Source: Caldilineaceae bacterium (GTDB taxonomy: Bacteria > Chloroflexota > Anaerolineae > Caldilineales > Caldilineaceae). From it: a stretch of DNA of 23,599 bases. The stretch lies in assembly GCA_026645575.1 (NCBI GenBank), contig JAPKMW010000139.1, positions 1 through 23,599 of the forward strand, given 5' to 3'. The notes beneath the pieces are model-generated. The model saw nothing but the letters and a program-made list of their open reading frames with translations, was not told the DNA's origin and did not search any database. Below, piece by piece: positions 1 through 8,640 of this stretch (the first letter of the stretch is position 1; each line of letters starts with the position of its first letter). Both the position numbers and the translations under genes were made by a program.

Positions 1-92
1 GCTGCGGTCAACGATGTCTTGCCATGATCAATATGACCAATGGTCCCCACGTTCACATGGGTTTTCTTGCGCTCAAATACCGCCTTGGACAT
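1..92 (-). CDS. tuf: Elongation factor Tu, N-terminal fragment (runs off the window edge)
   Basis: The minus-strand frame from the ATG at 90-92 reads [20 protein letters not shown] and continues with [10 protein letters not shown] to the window edge. This is the unmistakable EF-Tu start, with the P-loop GHIDHGKT at about residues 19-26. EF-Tu is the GTPase that brings aminoacyl-tRNA to the ribosomal A site. Only about 30 of the roughly 400 codons are present because the window ends, not because the gene is broken. It is the last visible gene of the str operon, 487 nt downstream of fusA. That gap is long and structured, so tuf may also have its own promoter, although I could not define one there. 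Confidence 0.97.
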   Translation of the reverse strand, partial: MSKAVFERKKTHVNVGTIGHIDHGKTSLTA

Positions 93-295
93 AACACTCT
101 ATCCTTCCGTGTAATAACAAATCCACAACTTGTTTAGGCGGGGTCGCACAATTTGGCATACCGCCTGTTTATAAACCAAACTGCTTTTATATTCTTATTG
201 CGTTACTACTGATTTGTAACAATCAACCCATTTACACTCAGCATTGCCGGCATAGAACACCATTTTTTACAAAATTGTTGACACCAGGCAATACT

Positions 296-323
296 GCACC
301 GCCAAAGCGCGCTTTGGCGGTGC
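296..323. repeat. 28-bp perfect palindrome in the fusA-tuf gap
   Basis: Bases 296-309 (gcaccgccaaagcg) are followed directly by their exact reverse complement at 310-323. In RNA this would form a GC-rich hairpin. In the minus-strand transcript it is not followed by a U-tract, so it does not look like an intrinsic terminator for fusA. It could be a processing or stability element or a protein-binding site ahead of tuf. Confidence 0.8.
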
Positions 324-343
324 AAATAAAACTTTTTTATCTA

Positions 344-371
344 GTTTTGCCGGGTACACCCCGGCGAAAAC
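344..371. repeat. Stem-loop with one bulge in the fusA-tuf gap
   Basis: Bases 344-354 (gttttgccggg) pair with 360-371 (cccggcgaaaac), leaving one bulged base and a 5-base loop. Together with the palindrome at 296-323 it gives two successive hairpins between fusA and tuf on the minus-strand message. No T-run follows in the minus-strand direction, so it is not a typical terminator. The rest of 93-579 is AT-rich with no convincing gene. Confidence 0.6.
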
Positions 372-579
372 GGCGAGTTACATTTCATTCAAACCGTGAT
401 TATCAAACAATTTGTGCTGGCACAGCGCTACAACAGGTCAGCGTTGTGCAGTGAGACAACCATAAAATACACGGATAAATTTTGTCTCCTGACGCAACTT
501 GCCTATTGTACCCTCACTATGCGCATTATTGCAAATTTCACGGCTGCTGAAATTAATCGAATTTCAATAAAAACCCATG

Positions 580-2682
580 CTACGCCTTGTTCTTTAGAAC
601 CTTTTCCGCCACCGAATTTGGCACAGGCGCATAGTGGGCAAATTCCATGGAGAAATTGCCGCGACCGCTGGTGGCGGAGCGCAACGAAGTGGCATAGCCA
701 AACATTTCGCTCAATGGCACCAACGCCTTGATCGCCTGCACGTTACCCCGGCTTTCCATACCGGCAATATTGCCGCGGCGGCTGGAAAAGTCACCGACCA
801 CATCACCCACATAATCTTCCGGTACAACCGCTTCGACCTGCATCATCGGCTCCAAGAGGATCGGGCCAGCCTTCTGGCAACCATCCTTGAAGGCCATGCT
901 ACCGGCAATTTTGAAGGCCATTTCGCTGGAGTCCACTTCGTGGTAGCTGCCATCGATGAGCGCAACCTTGATGTCTACCACCGGATAGCCGGCAAGAACG
1001 CCACTTTCCATCGCTTCGACGACGCCCTTCTGCACGGCAGGGATGTACTCTTTCGGCACGACGCCTCCGACGATCTGATCTTCAAAGACAAAGCCGGCGC
1101 CAGGGGTATTCGGTTCAATTTCCAGCCAAACATGGCCAAACTGACCACGACCACCGGATTGGCGCACAAAGCGACCTTCGATCTTGATCGGCTTAGTGAT
1201 CGTTTCGCGGTAGGCCACCTGCGGCGCACCAACATTACATTGGACCCGGAACTCGCGCTTCACACGGTCGATAATAATGTCTAGGTGCAATTCACCCATA
1301 CCAGCGATAACGGTCTGGCCGGTCTGGTTGTCGTAGTTGACGCGGAAGGTCGGATCTTCTTCGGCCAGCTTGATCAACGCTTCGGTCAACTTGTCCTGAT
1401 CACCCTTCGACTTCGGCTCGACAGCCATCTTGATGACCGGTTCGGGGAATTCGATCTTTTCGAGCAGAATTTCATTGTTTGGATCACAAAGCGTTTCACC
1501 GGTAAAAGTCTGCTTTAACCCCACAACGGCGGCAATATCACCGGCGTCACAGGCATCAATCTCTTCGCGCTTATCGGCGTGCATCTGCACCAAGCGCCCA
1601 ATGCGTTCGCGCCGTTTGTTGTTCGAGTTATAGACTGTCGAACCGGCTTCCAGGCGACCGGAGTAGACACGAACATAGGCCAAACGCCCAATGAAGGGAT
1701 CGGTCATAATCTTGAAGACCAGCGCCGAGAAGGGTTCGTTAACCGATGGCTTGCGTTCTAAAGTCACCTCACTATCATCCGGATCGATACCTTGCACTGC
1801 TGCTACATCAAGCGGGCTGGGCAGGTAGCGCACAACGGCATCCAGCAAGGGCTGTACACCCTTGTTGCGGAGCGCCGTGCCACACAAAACCGGCACCAGC
1901 TTGTTATTGGTGACAGCGTTGCGCAGGGCCTTGTAGAGTTCCTCAGGGGTAATCTCTTCCCCGTCTAAGAACTTCACGATGAGTTCTTCGTCGGTCTCGG
2001 CAATGCGCTCAATCGTGTCAGCACGCGCGGCCTCAGCAGCGTCCAGAAATTCCGCTGGAATATCGGTCACGGTTGGTGAAGCGCCCAGTTGATCCGTAAA
2101 GATCAGGGCTTGCATGGTCAGTAGATCAATGACGCCTTTGAAAGTGTCTTCTTTGCCAAGTGGCAATTGCACTAGCAATGGCTTCACACCCAGGCGATCC
2201 ACAATCATTTCACAGGTACGTTCAAAGCTGGCGCCGACGCGATCCATCTTGTTGACAAAGCAAATGCGCGGCACTTTGTAGCGATCGGCCTGACGCCACA
2301 CTGTTTCAGATTGCGGCTCAACACCGGCCACTGCGTCAAAGACGACGACACCACCGTCCAGAACACGCAAGCTGCGCTGCACTTCAGCGGTAAAGTCGAT
2401 GTGACCGGGGGTGTCAATAATATTAATCTGACAATCTTCACCGGTGACGCGATCCGTCCAGGTGGTGGTGATGGCGGCGGCAGTAATGGTAATCCCGCGT
2501 TCGCGTTCTTGCACCATCCAATCGGTGACAGCCGTCCCTTCATGCACTTCACCCATGCGGTGAATGCGCCCAGAGTAGAAAAGAATCCGTTCCGTGGTTG
2601 TGGTCTTGCCCGCATCAATATGGGCAATAATCCCGATATTACGGGTTCGTTCAATCGGATAATCAATTGTTCTGTCAGCCAT
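580..2682 (-). CDS. fusA: Elongation factor G
   Basis: A 700-residue translocation GTPase, the usual EF-G length. It moves tRNA and mRNA through the ribosome after peptide bond formation and helps split ribosomes during recycling. GTPase motifs are clear: P-loop AHIDAGKT (20-27), switch I RGITI (62-66), DTPGH (90-94) and NKMD (144-147). The later EF-G domains are present to the C-terminus. I chose the ATG at 2680-2682 ([15 protein letters not shown]) over an in-frame ATG ten codons upstream because family members start here. A weak AAGG lies 8 nt before it. It is the third gene of the str operon, 346 nt after rpsG, which is a long gap for this operon. Confidence 0.98.
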   Translation of the reverse strand: MADRTIDYPIERTRNIGIIAHIDAGKTTTTERILFYSGRIHRMGEVHEGTAVTDWMVQERERGITITAAAITTTWTDRVTGEDCQINIIDTPGHIDFTAEVQRSLRVLDGGVVVFDAVAGVEPQSETVWRQADRYKVPRICFVNKMDRVGASFERTCEMIVDRLGVKPLLVQLPLGKEDTFKGVIDLLTMQALIFTDQLGASPTVTDIPAEFLDAAEAARADTIERIAETDEELIVKFLDGEEITPEELYKALRNAVTNNKLVPVLCGTALRNKGVQPLLDAVVRYLPSPLDVAAVQGIDPDDSEVTLERKPSVNEPFSALVFKIMTDPFIGRLAYVRVYSGRLEAGSTVYNSNNKRRERIGRLVQMHADKREEIDACDAGDIAAVVGLKQTFTGETLCDPNNEILLEKIEFPEPVIKMAVEPKSKGDQDKLTEALIKLAEEDPTFRVNYDNQTGQTVIAGMGELHLDIIIDRVKREFRVQCNVGAPQVAYRETITKPIKIEGRFVRQSGGRGQFGHVWLEIEPNTPGAGFVFEDQIVGGVVPKEYIPAVQKGVVEAMESGVLAGYPVVDIKVALIDGSYHEVDSSEMAFKIAGSMAFKDGCQKAGPILLEPMMQVEAVVPEDYVGDVVGDFSSRRGNIAGMESRGNVQAIKALVPLSEMFGYATSLRSATSGRGNFSMEFAHYAPVPNSVAEKVLKNKA

Positions 2683-2718
2683 ATTAATAACCTTATGTTT
2701 TAGAAGTAACAACTAAAC

Positions 2719-2773
2719 CCGCTCACAGCCGCATTAGCCAGCTTCCTGTTGACTGGCTGCAAGCGAGCGGCTG
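2719..2773 (-). promoter_or_regulatory. Candidate fusA leader structure with alternative pairings
   Basis: Several short arms lie just upstream of fusA. ccgctc (2719-2724) can pair with gagcgg (2765-2770). cagcc (2726-2730) can pair with ggctg at either 2755-2759 or 2769-2773. agccag (2736-2741) can pair with ctggct (2753-2758). At least two of these pairings exclude each other. The position between rpsG and fusA would suit a translational or attenuation control element, but this is inference from base pairing by eye only. Confidence 0.35.
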
Positions 2774-2932
2774 CTTTTAGACAAAATAAAACGACGCCTG
2801 TCCGCCACAGGGATTTCCAAACCAGCAAGGTCGGCTGCATCGGCAAAAACAACTGGCACTAGCCGATGACAGCACCAAGCAAGTAATTGGGATGTGGGAT
2901 AGGCGCCGCACCTAAGTATAAGGCCCACCGAA

Positions 2933-2977
2933 TACTTAATGGAAAATAACTAATGATTAATTGTTTTCCATTAAGTA
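2933..2977. repeat. AT-rich inverted repeat after rpsG
   Basis: Bases 2933-2946 (tacttaatggaaaa) are exactly repeated in inverse orientation at 2964-2977, a 14-bp perfect arm. A few further pairs extend into the loop. It lies about 50 nt past the rpsG stop on the minus strand. There is no run of T after the hairpin, so classic termination is unlikely. A partial terminator, RNase processing site or small palindromic element are possibilities. Confidence 0.7.
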
Positions 2978-3028
2978 GTAAGAACGTTTTTCATTCGATG
3001 AGCGCTTTGGCAACTACTCGCTATCCGC

Positions 3029-3496
3029 TTAGTAGCGGAAGTGTGCGAAGGCCTGGTTGGCTTCAGCCATACGGTGAGTATCTTCTCGCTTCTTCACCGT
3101 CGCGCCTTCGTTGCGCGCCGTATCCAAAAGCTCACCAGCCAAACGAGCAGCCATATCACGGCCACTGCGGCCGCGTGCGTTGTCAATCAACCAACGCATA
3201 GCCAAGGCCATACGGCGGGATGAGCTAATTTCCACCGGAATCTGATAAGTGGCGCCACCGACGCGGCGGGGCTTCACCTCGACCAACGGGGTAGCATTCT
3301 TGAGCGCTTCTTCAAAAACTTCCATTGCCGGGCGCTTGGTGCGCTCTTCGACCAAGCCGAAAGCATCATAAACAATCCGCGCCGCCAGACTCTTTTTGCC
3401 TCGTTCCATCACGTTGTTGACGAACTTGGCAACCACTTCACTATTATAGCGTGGATCCGGTGTCACTGACCGTCGTTCAGCACGATTTCTGCGCAT
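3029..3496 (-). CDS. rpsG: 30S ribosomal protein S7
   Basis: A 155-residue basic protein, matching the family length of about 156. It starts [19 protein letters not shown] and ends [13 protein letters not shown], both characteristic of S7. S7 nucleates assembly of the 30S head by binding the 3' domain of 16S rRNA, and it contacts tRNA in the E site. In E. coli it also represses its own operon by binding the rpsL-rpsG intercistronic RNA. Here that intercistronic region (3497-3647) is 151 nt, long enough for such a site, but I did not identify a matching fold. The ATG at 3494-3496 is preceded by GGAG about 9 nt away. Confidence 0.98.
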   Translation of the reverse strand: MRRNRAERRSVTPDPRYNSEVVAKFVNNVMERGKKSLAARIVYDAFGLVEERTKRPAMEVFEEALKNATPLVEVKPRRVGGATYQIPVEISSSRRMALAMRWLIDNARGRSGRDMAARLAGELLDTARNEGATVKKREDTHRMAEANQAFAHFRY

Positions 3497-3647
3497 CTCT
3501 TTTTCTCCGCAAACAGCGTTTCAATCTTGGTAGTCCGCAGTTGTATAGTCGCGTAGTTCAGCGTCAAGCTCGTCTACGTTGGCTGTATTGCGGTCTACTA
3601 AATCTAGTATAACAATTTCAAATTCGTCAGAAAGTAAGCTCTAAAAC

Positions 3648-4067
3648 TTATTTCTTTGGGCGCTTGGTGCCGTACTTACTGCGGCCACGTTTTCGCTTAT
3701 CAACACCGGTGCTATCGAGCGCGCCGCGAACAATGTGGTAACGCACACCAGGCAGATCCTTCACGCGACCGCCACGCACCAAGACGACACTATGCTCTTG
3801 TAGGTTGTGACCTTCGCCGGGAATATAGGCTGTCACTTCAATACCATTGGTCAAACGTACGCGCGCAATTTTGCGCAACGCCGAGTTGGGCTTCTTGGGC
3901 GTTGTCGTGCGCACATTGGTGCAGACGCCACGCTTCATTGGGTTGCCCTTTTTCATGCGGTTGGTCTTGCCCGTCAATGTATTCTTGGTAAAGCGCAGAG
4001 CGGGCGCCTTTTCTTTCTTGGCTAAATCTTTGCGTCCTTTGCGGACCAACTGGTTAATCGTTGGCAA
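3648..4067 (-). CDS. rpsL: 30S ribosomal protein S12 (TTG start)
   Basis: A 139-residue decoding-centre protein with the conserved [13 protein letters not shown] (54-66) and [20 protein letters not shown] blocks. The lysines where streptomycin-resistance substitutions occur in other bacteria are wild type (K58/K59 in the PKKPN loop, K in [12 protein letters not shown]). It carries the N-terminal insertion of about 13 residues (around 25-42) seen in Firmicutes-type S12 and absent from E. coli. The start codon is TTG (4065-4067), supported by a strong GGAGG at 4073-4077 with 6-nt spacing and by the canonical [12 protein letters not shown] start. It is first in the str operon, behind a leader of roughly 200 nt. 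Confidence 0.98.
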   Translation of the reverse strand: MPTINQLVRKGRKDLAKKEKAPALRFTKNTLTGKTNRMKKGNPMKRGVCTNVRTTTPKKPNSALRKIARVRLTNGIEVTAYIPGEGHNLQEHSVVLVRGGRVKDLPGVRYHIVRGALDSTGVDKRKRGRSKYGTKRPKK

Positions 4068-4214
4068 AAGAATCCTCCGTACTATGCAAACAGTTTTTCA
4101 CTTCAACAAGCTTTACTCGACAAATACCTTATTCGACAACTACAAAATACCTACATGGTAAGCACGCTCAACGGACGATCACCCGGCGATCCCAGAGAAC
4201 ACCGACGACGCCCG

Positions 4215-4230
4215 ATTATTTATAAATAAT
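4215..4230. repeat. 16-bp AT palindrome in the rpsL leader
   Basis: attatttataaataat is a perfect palindrome of A and T only, in the untranslated leader between the predicted str promoter and rpsL. It could be a small hairpin or an incidental AT-rich patch. The remainder of 4068-4344 shows no other gene. Confidence 0.45.
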
Positions 4231-4272
4231 AAGAAAACAGTAACTAACGCGATAATTCGCCCACGAACGCTA

Positions 4273-4302
4273 AGTGTATCATAGCCACTGAGAGTGGGTC
4301 AA
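4273..4302 (-). promoter_or_regulatory. Predicted sigma70-type promoter of the str operon
   Basis: On the minus strand TTGACC (4297-4302) is followed after 18 nt by TACACT (4273-4278). Transcription would begin near 4266 and give a leader of about 200 nt before rpsL. It sits just downstream of the terminator that closes the preceding gene, as expected for an operon promoter. Confidence 0.65.
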
Positions 4303-4344
4303 ATCGCGTAGTCGTCTTTTGGCAAAAAGTTATTATCAACACCA

Positions 4345-4381
4345 AGAAAAAGCCTGAAGGAATGACCTTCAGGCTTTTTCT
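4345..4381 (-). terminator. Rho-independent terminator (potentially bidirectional)
   Basis: A perfect 16-bp stem runs 4345-4360 against 4366-4381 with a 5-base loop. The stem core is gcctgaagg/ccttcaggc, flanked by A-runs on one side and T-runs on the other. It lies 130 nt past the stop of the lipoprotein gene and just upstream of the str promoter, so it most likely ends the lipoprotein transcript. The symmetric A/T flanks would also work on the plus strand. Confidence 0.9.
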
Positions 4382-4511
4382 ACCGAAGTATGCTCATGTT
4401 TTGGCAAATCGTTGGTAATATTTGTTTTCGTAATGAGCAGAAAACAGACCCTCTACCCAATTCGCATTACAATAAGCGCAACGGTTGGTAAGTGCAGGGA
4501 AATAAGAGCAA

Positions 4512-5057
4512 TTACATGCCGCCCATGCTGATCGTCAGGCTGTCATCGGTGGTTTCAACACTTACTGGCAAACCAGCAACAGCGCCGGCCAACGCAGCAT
4601 TAACCTGGGCGTTGATCGGGGCCAACAGGGCGCTAGAACCCACGAAGCCGTTGCCCGAAACTTCGGTCAGATCAACGGTAACGGCGCCATCGGTCACACC
4701 AATTGTGCCGGCGACGGAGAGTACATCGCTGCCCAACAGCACATCATCGGTCAATGCGACATGCAGGGCAATATTGCCACCCGGCTCAACACAAGCATGA
4801 ATGGCTTCAACCGGGAAGTTGCCGCCTGTGTTTTGTTGCAGAAGAACTGTCAGGAAGCTGCTCAGATGGCTTTCATTCCAGGTGACCGAACCGGCGGCCA
4901 GACCAGCCATGCCCGCATTTTGCGCTTCTAACGCAAGTTCGGTGCTGATTTCAGGTTCGCATTGGTTGGCGGTTGCTTCACCTGCGCCACAAGCAGACAA
5001 ACTGACCAGGACCAAAACGAGCACGAGGGACAACGCCCACATCTTTCGGTTGTGCAT
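4512..5057 (-). CDS. Unrecognised lipoprotein
   Basis: A 181-residue protein with a clear lipoprotein signal: MHNRK, a hydrophobic run LSLVLVLVLVSL (9-20), and lipobox LSAC with the lipidated cysteine at residue 23. It should be exported and membrane-anchored. The mature part is rich in Ala, Val, Gly and Thr and looks beta-rich. The C-terminal stretch (INAQVNAALAG...VSVETTDDSLTISM) faintly resembles lipid-binding DUF2993/LmeA-type proteins, but I would not assign it on that basis. A strong GGGAGG lies 5 nt before the ATG. The gene is monocistronic: tandem promoter-like elements lie upstream and a strong terminator downstream. Function unknown. Confidence 0.85.
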   Translation of the reverse strand: MHNRKMWALSLVLVLVLVSLSACGAGEATANQCEPEISTELALEAQNAGMAGLAAGSVTWNESHLSSFLTVLLQQNTGGNFPVEAIHACVEPGGNIALHVALTDDVLLGSDVLSVAGTIGVTDGAVTVDLTEVSGNGFVGSSALLAPINAQVNAALAGAVAGLPVSVETTDDSLTISMGGM

Positions 5058-5120
5058 AGAATCCTCCCTTTGTGGTTACTGCTTACAGAAATTGGTGGTA
5101 AGAATTTTATTTGTACAGAA

Positions 5121-5133
5121 TTCGCAATGCGAA
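5121..5133. promoter_or_regulatory. Small palindrome in the lipoprotein 5' region (possible operator)
   Basis: ttcgcaatgcgaa is a perfect inverted repeat with a single central base, lying 16 nt past the downstream promoter-like element and 64 nt before the lipoprotein start. Such compact palindromes are typical of dimeric repressor sites, but a 13-bp sequence may also be chance. Confidence 0.3.
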
Positions 5134-5148
5134 CCTGCAGTACAACGG

Positions 5149-5176
5149 ATTATATACCGAAAAGTGGTAAACGCAA
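5149..5176 (-). promoter_or_regulatory. Promoter-like element P2 of the lipoprotein gene
   Basis: On the minus strand TTGCGT (5171-5176) is followed after 16 nt by a perfect TATAAT (5149-5154). Together with P1 this suggests a well-transcribed lipoprotein gene. Confidence 0.6.
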
Positions 5177-5209
5177 AACGCAGAAAATCGACTCGCTGCG
5201 GGGGATTTC

Positions 5210-5238
5210 AGTATAACAGGCTTTGGGGAATTCTGCAA
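5210..5238 (-). promoter_or_regulatory. Promoter-like element P1 of the lipoprotein gene
   Basis: On the minus strand TTGCAG (5233-5238) is followed after exactly 17 nt by TATACT (5210-5215), a good sigma70 match. It lies about 150 nt upstream of the lipoprotein start. Confidence 0.6.
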
Positions 5239-5311
5239 CCTGCTCTTCTGCTATTTTACAGCTTTGTGTAGAAGCAATCGGCTATTATCATAGCAGCAAA
5301 TCAGTAAATCA

Positions 5312-6022
5312 TCAAACTTCCATTGGCGTTGGCTGATCATAACCGCTCAACACTGCGTAAAGCACTTCATCCAAAAAAAGATCGATCTGCTGTTGGATCC
5401 GTAAATCATCCGGGTCTAATAGATCAGGCGCACCCTCGGCGCGTACGGCTTGGATCAATTGATTGCGAAAGAAACGGACAGCACGGCCAGCGTCGGCCAA
5501 ACTAATGTGACTGGCGTGCGCTTCTTGGCCATACTCCAGCCCTAATTTGCGCCCTTCTTCCAGCAGCCGGGGACGTAAGGCCGGTTTTAACACAAAGGAG
5601 AGCGCCAGCGCAAAAAGCTCTTGTCCGCGTTGGCGGCGGCGCGTAGTAGCTTGATCATCTAGCGGATAATGCCAGCGCACCTCTTCCCGGGGCAGGCGGG
5701 TCATCTCCTGCTGAACATGCTGCACCACGGCGTCGATCATCTTCTCGTGATCGGTGGTAGCGAGCCGCCCAACTCGCTCATCTAGAAAACGACGCAGATC
5801 CGCCACACTAAAACGCCGATGACCACCCGGCGTGCGGAAGACCTGAATTTCACCATTATCAGCCCAACTGCGCAACGTGGTAAAGTGAACGCCCAAAAAA
5901 TCACTGGCATCTTTGAGCGTCAACCATTGTCGTTGCACCGTCAACGTCGGCGCCGATGATGCAGATGTTGTTGTCTCGACGAGAGATAGTTGCTGCTTTG
6001 CTTTGCTCATACATAGTATCAT
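5312..6022 (-). CDS. Excisionase-type helix-turn-helix protein with a helical C-terminal domain
   Basis: A 236-residue protein. After a low-complexity N-terminal tail, residues 33-82 form a MerR/excisionase-like winged HTH (WLTLKDASDFLGVHFTTLRS, then the wing RTPGGHRRF at 63-71). The C-terminal part (about 90-230) is helical and rich in Leu, Arg and Asp. It resembles the uncharacterised domain attached to such HTHs in Chloroflexota and may bind a partner or ligand. The ATG at 6020-6022 overlaps the priA stop as ATGA, which favours translational coupling; an alternative ATG lies at 6008-6010. Neither start has a clear Shine-Dalgarno site. Targets are unknown; a regulator linked to priA is an inference from position. 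Confidence 0.8.
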   Translation of the reverse strand: MILCMSKAKQQLSLVETTTSASSAPTLTVQRQWLTLKDASDFLGVHFTTLRSWADNGEIQVFRTPGGHRRFSVADLRRFLDERVGRLATTDHEKMIDAVVQHVQQEMTRLPREEVRWHYPLDDQATTRRRQRGQELFALALSFVLKPALRPRLLEEGRKLGLEYGQEAHASHISLADAGRAVRFFRNQLIQAVRAEGAPDLLDPDDLRIQQQIDLFLDEVLYAVLSGYDQPTPMEV

Positions 6023-6041
6023 AACATGGACATGGGGTCAA
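6013..6041 (-). promoter_or_regulatory. Promoter-like element inside the 3' end of priA
   Basis: On the minus strand TTGACC (6036-6041) is followed after 17 nt by TACTAT (6013-6018). The -10 box overlaps the start region of the HTH gene, ending 2 nt before the second candidate ATG (6010). A transcript from here would begin inside the first codons, so either a shorter product with a downstream start is made or the match is fortuitous. Confidence 0.35.
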
Positions 6042-8640
6042 TATCAACTCGCCAACCAAAGGGGATTGCAATCGTGTGTAAGACTTGGGCTGGATCGGGC
6101 GCTCGCAACAGCACTTGCCAGCGGTAGAAATTGCGGTAGCGGGCAAAGAAGGCTGGCGCCGGCCCAATCACGGTGACGGCTTCCCCGGCAATGCCCATTT
6201 CTTGCAAACGCTGACGCAACGTTGTCGCCATGAGTTCACTGGCCGTCTGCGCTTTTTCTAATTTCTTATCCCAATAGACCAGACGGGCCAGACGACGAAT
6301 CGGTGGATAGCCATGCGTTTGGCGGAAACCCACTTCCCGTTGGTAGAAGGCTCCATAGTCATGTTGGGCCGCAGCTTGAATGGCGTAATGCTCCGGGTTG
6401 TAGGTTTGGAAAACTACCCGGCCCCCATGCACGCTGCGTCCGGCGCGGCCAGCCACTTGGGTTAATAGCTGAAAAGTCCGCTCACTACTGCGAAAGTCAG
6501 GCAGATACAGCCCCACATCTGCCGCTACCACCCCAACCAGTGTGACCAGTGGAAAATCCAAACCTTTGGCAATCATCTGCGTACCGACCAAAATGTCCGC
6601 TTCATGAGTCGCAAACCGGCGCAAGATTGCTTCATGGCTGCCCTTGCCGGTGGCCGTGTCCGCGTCCCAACGGAGAAGACGAGCATGAGGAGCAATTTCT
6701 TTGATCGTCTCTTCAATGCGTTGGGTGCCGCTGCCAAAGTATTTGATCCGCTTACTCTTACACTCTGGACAGATCTGCGGAATCGGATAGCGCTGATTGC
6801 AGTGGTGACAGATCAAAAGTTCAGTGTTCTCATGGTAAGTCAGCGGCACATCACAACGGATGCAGCGCTGCACATCGCCACAGTCCCGGCACATGACAAA
6901 AGTACGCGTACCGCGGCGATTGAGGAAGATAATCGCCTGTTCGCCAGCGTCTAGGGTAGCGTGCAGTTCCGATAGTAAGCTACGGCTGAAGATGCTACGA
7001 TGACCGGCGCGCAACTCCTGGCGCATATCGACAATTTCCACCGGCGGCATTTCGGCATAGAGCGCACGAACGGTCGTAGACGCACCAGTGCTTGGCTGGT
7101 GCCCCATCACGCGTCGGGCAAGTTCCAATAACTGCAACTCGCCATTCATGGCGGCTGTGTAGCTTTCCAAACTGGGCGTTGCGCTGCCCAAGACGAGAAC
7201 GCTTTGGGTCAGCGTCGCTAGTTGGCGGGCGATGGTGCGGGCATCGTAAAAGACGGTAAAGCTGCCCCATTCCTCGGCATTCTGTTTGTAAGAACTCTCG
7301 TGTTCCTCGTCGATAATAATTAGGCCAAGCCGGGGCAAGGGGGCAAAGAGCGCACTACGGGGGCCGATCACGACATCAAAGGCGCCTTCACGGATGTGAC
7401 GCCAGACATCAAACCGTTCCCCAGCGCTCAACCCGGAATGGATGACCGTCACACGACCAGGGAAACGGCCGGCAAAACGCGCTACCGTCTGTGGCGTCAA
7501 GGCAATCTCCGGCACCAACACAATGGCCTGGCGGTCACAGGCCAGCATAGCGCCGATGGTGTGCAAATAAATTTCCGTCTTGCCGCTGCCGGTGACGCCA
7601 TGTAAGAGAAAGTGAGCCGGTGTAACCGTGCGTTTGGCGCCTTGACCCCGTACAGTAGGCGGCGGAAAACAGTGCGTTAAAATCGCATTCCAAACTTGTA
7701 ATTGCTCAGCCGTCAGCGGCGGTGCGGTGGTTTGTGTATAGGAGCGGCCCGCCAATGGATCACGAAAGCGGACTTGCTCGGTCATGGTGATCAGTCCAGC
7801 TTTGCACAAGGTGCGCAGGAGTTCGAGACTTACTTCGACACACGCATGAAGTTCGCTTTTCCAAAGCGGCGCCGCTGCATTGCGCAACGCAGTCAACACA
7901 GCAAGGTATTTGGCAATGCCTTGCGCTTCCTGCTGTCGTTCTTCGGCCTGCTCCGGCGAAAGCGCTAAAGCAATCAATTCACCTTGTTGCACCAAAACGC
8001 CTTCTGTGAGCAACGTTTGGAGCGGCGTTAGGGTTGACAACTGACAGCAGGTGCGCAAATCCTGCGCAGTAAAGGCGCCGCCGGCATTGGCCAAAAACCA
8101 ATCCAAAATTCGACTTTGTGGGGTATGACGGATCAAAGGTGTAATTTTTTCAGGAAGCTCATCGGGGCTGACAGCAAGCGCGATCTGCCATTCCCGCTTG
8201 GCCCGCACCGAAGGCCGACCATCCTCTTTGCTTAACAACCCAGGCGGCAAAAAGAGCTTAATCGCCTCGGCCACCGGCGTGACATAATAGGTGGCAATCC
8301 ACATGGCCAACAAGACTTGGGCTGGGGTTAAAACTGGTTCTGGTCGCGCCAACCGCAGGATTGCGCGTGTCTGCACCGGTGCAGAATCAGCAAGACAGAC
8401 GACAATCCCCTGCACCTGCTGACCACCAAAGGGCGCCCAGACCAGATGACCAGGTTGAATGACGGTTTCCAACTCTACCGGCACATGATAATGGAAGGTA
8501 GCAAAATGGGCCGTGACCGCCTGTTCAGCCGCGCCATCGGCAAAGGGATCATCATCAATAGGATCAAGCGGCGGGAGCGCTTCCGCTTGTCGAAAGGTGC
8601 GGCGGATGGGGCGGTTGACGATCAGTTCGACATAGATCAT
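6019..8640 (-). CDS. priA: Primosomal replication protein N' (PriA helicase)
   Basis: An 873-residue PriA, longer than the E. coli protein (732), with extra sequence mainly in the N-terminal half. PriA recognises stalled forks and D-loops, unwinds 3'-to-5' and reloads the replicative helicase. The N-terminal 3' DNA-binding region includes VPVELETVIQPGHLVWAPFG. Helicase motifs are clear: Walker A GVTGSGKTEIY (about 349), DEEH (about 445) and LTQVAGRAGR. The zinc module carries four CxxC pairs (about 582-620), from CRDC to CPEC. The ATG at 8640 has no obvious Shine-Dalgarno site and lies 21 nt after the upstream gene's stop, so it may depend on upstream translation. The stop overlaps the HTH gene start. 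Confidence 0.96.
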   Translation of the reverse strand: MIYVELIVNRPIRRTFRQAEALPPLDPIDDDPFADGAAEQAVTAHFATFHYHVPVELETVIQPGHLVWAPFGGQQVQGIVVCLADSAPVQTRAILRLARPEPVLTPAQVLLAMWIATYYVTPVAEAIKLFLPPGLLSKEDGRPSVRAKREWQIALAVSPDELPEKITPLIRHTPQSRILDWFLANAGGAFTAQDLRTCCQLSTLTPLQTLLTEGVLVQQGELIALALSPEQAEERQQEAQGIAKYLAVLTALRNAAAPLWKSELHACVEVSLELLRTLCKAGLITMTEQVRFRDPLAGRSYTQTTAPPLTAEQLQVWNAILTHCFPPPTVRGQGAKRTVTPAHFLLHGVTGSGKTEIYLHTIGAMLACDRQAIVLVPEIALTPQTVARFAGRFPGRVTVIHSGLSAGERFDVWRHIREGAFDVVIGPRSALFAPLPRLGLIIIDEEHESSYKQNAEEWGSFTVFYDARTIARQLATLTQSVLVLGSATPSLESYTAAMNGELQLLELARRVMGHQPSTGASTTVRALYAEMPPVEIVDMRQELRAGHRSIFSRSLLSELHATLDAGEQAIIFLNRRGTRTFVMCRDCGDVQRCIRCDVPLTYHENTELLICHHCNQRYPIPQICPECKSKRIKYFGSGTQRIEETIKEIAPHARLLRWDADTATGKGSHEAILRRFATHEADILVGTQMIAKGLDFPLVTLVGVVAADVGLYLPDFRSSERTFQLLTQVAGRAGRSVHGGRVVFQTYNPEHYAIQAAAQHDYGAFYQREVGFRQTHGYPPIRRLARLVYWDKKLEKAQTASELMATTLRQRLQEMGIAGEAVTVIGPAPAFFARYRNFYRWQVLLRAPDPAQVLHTIAIPFGWRVDIDPMSML

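Noticed and set aside
296..371. Intrinsic terminator of the str operon between fusA and tuf.
   Set aside because: Neither hairpin is followed by a T-run in the minus-strand direction, and tuf continues in the same orientation.
634..1284. A 216-codon plus-strand open frame inside fusA.
   Set aside because: It is antisense to the conserved EF-G coding sequence, lacks a Shine-Dalgarno site, and its composition follows from the opposite strand's codon bias.
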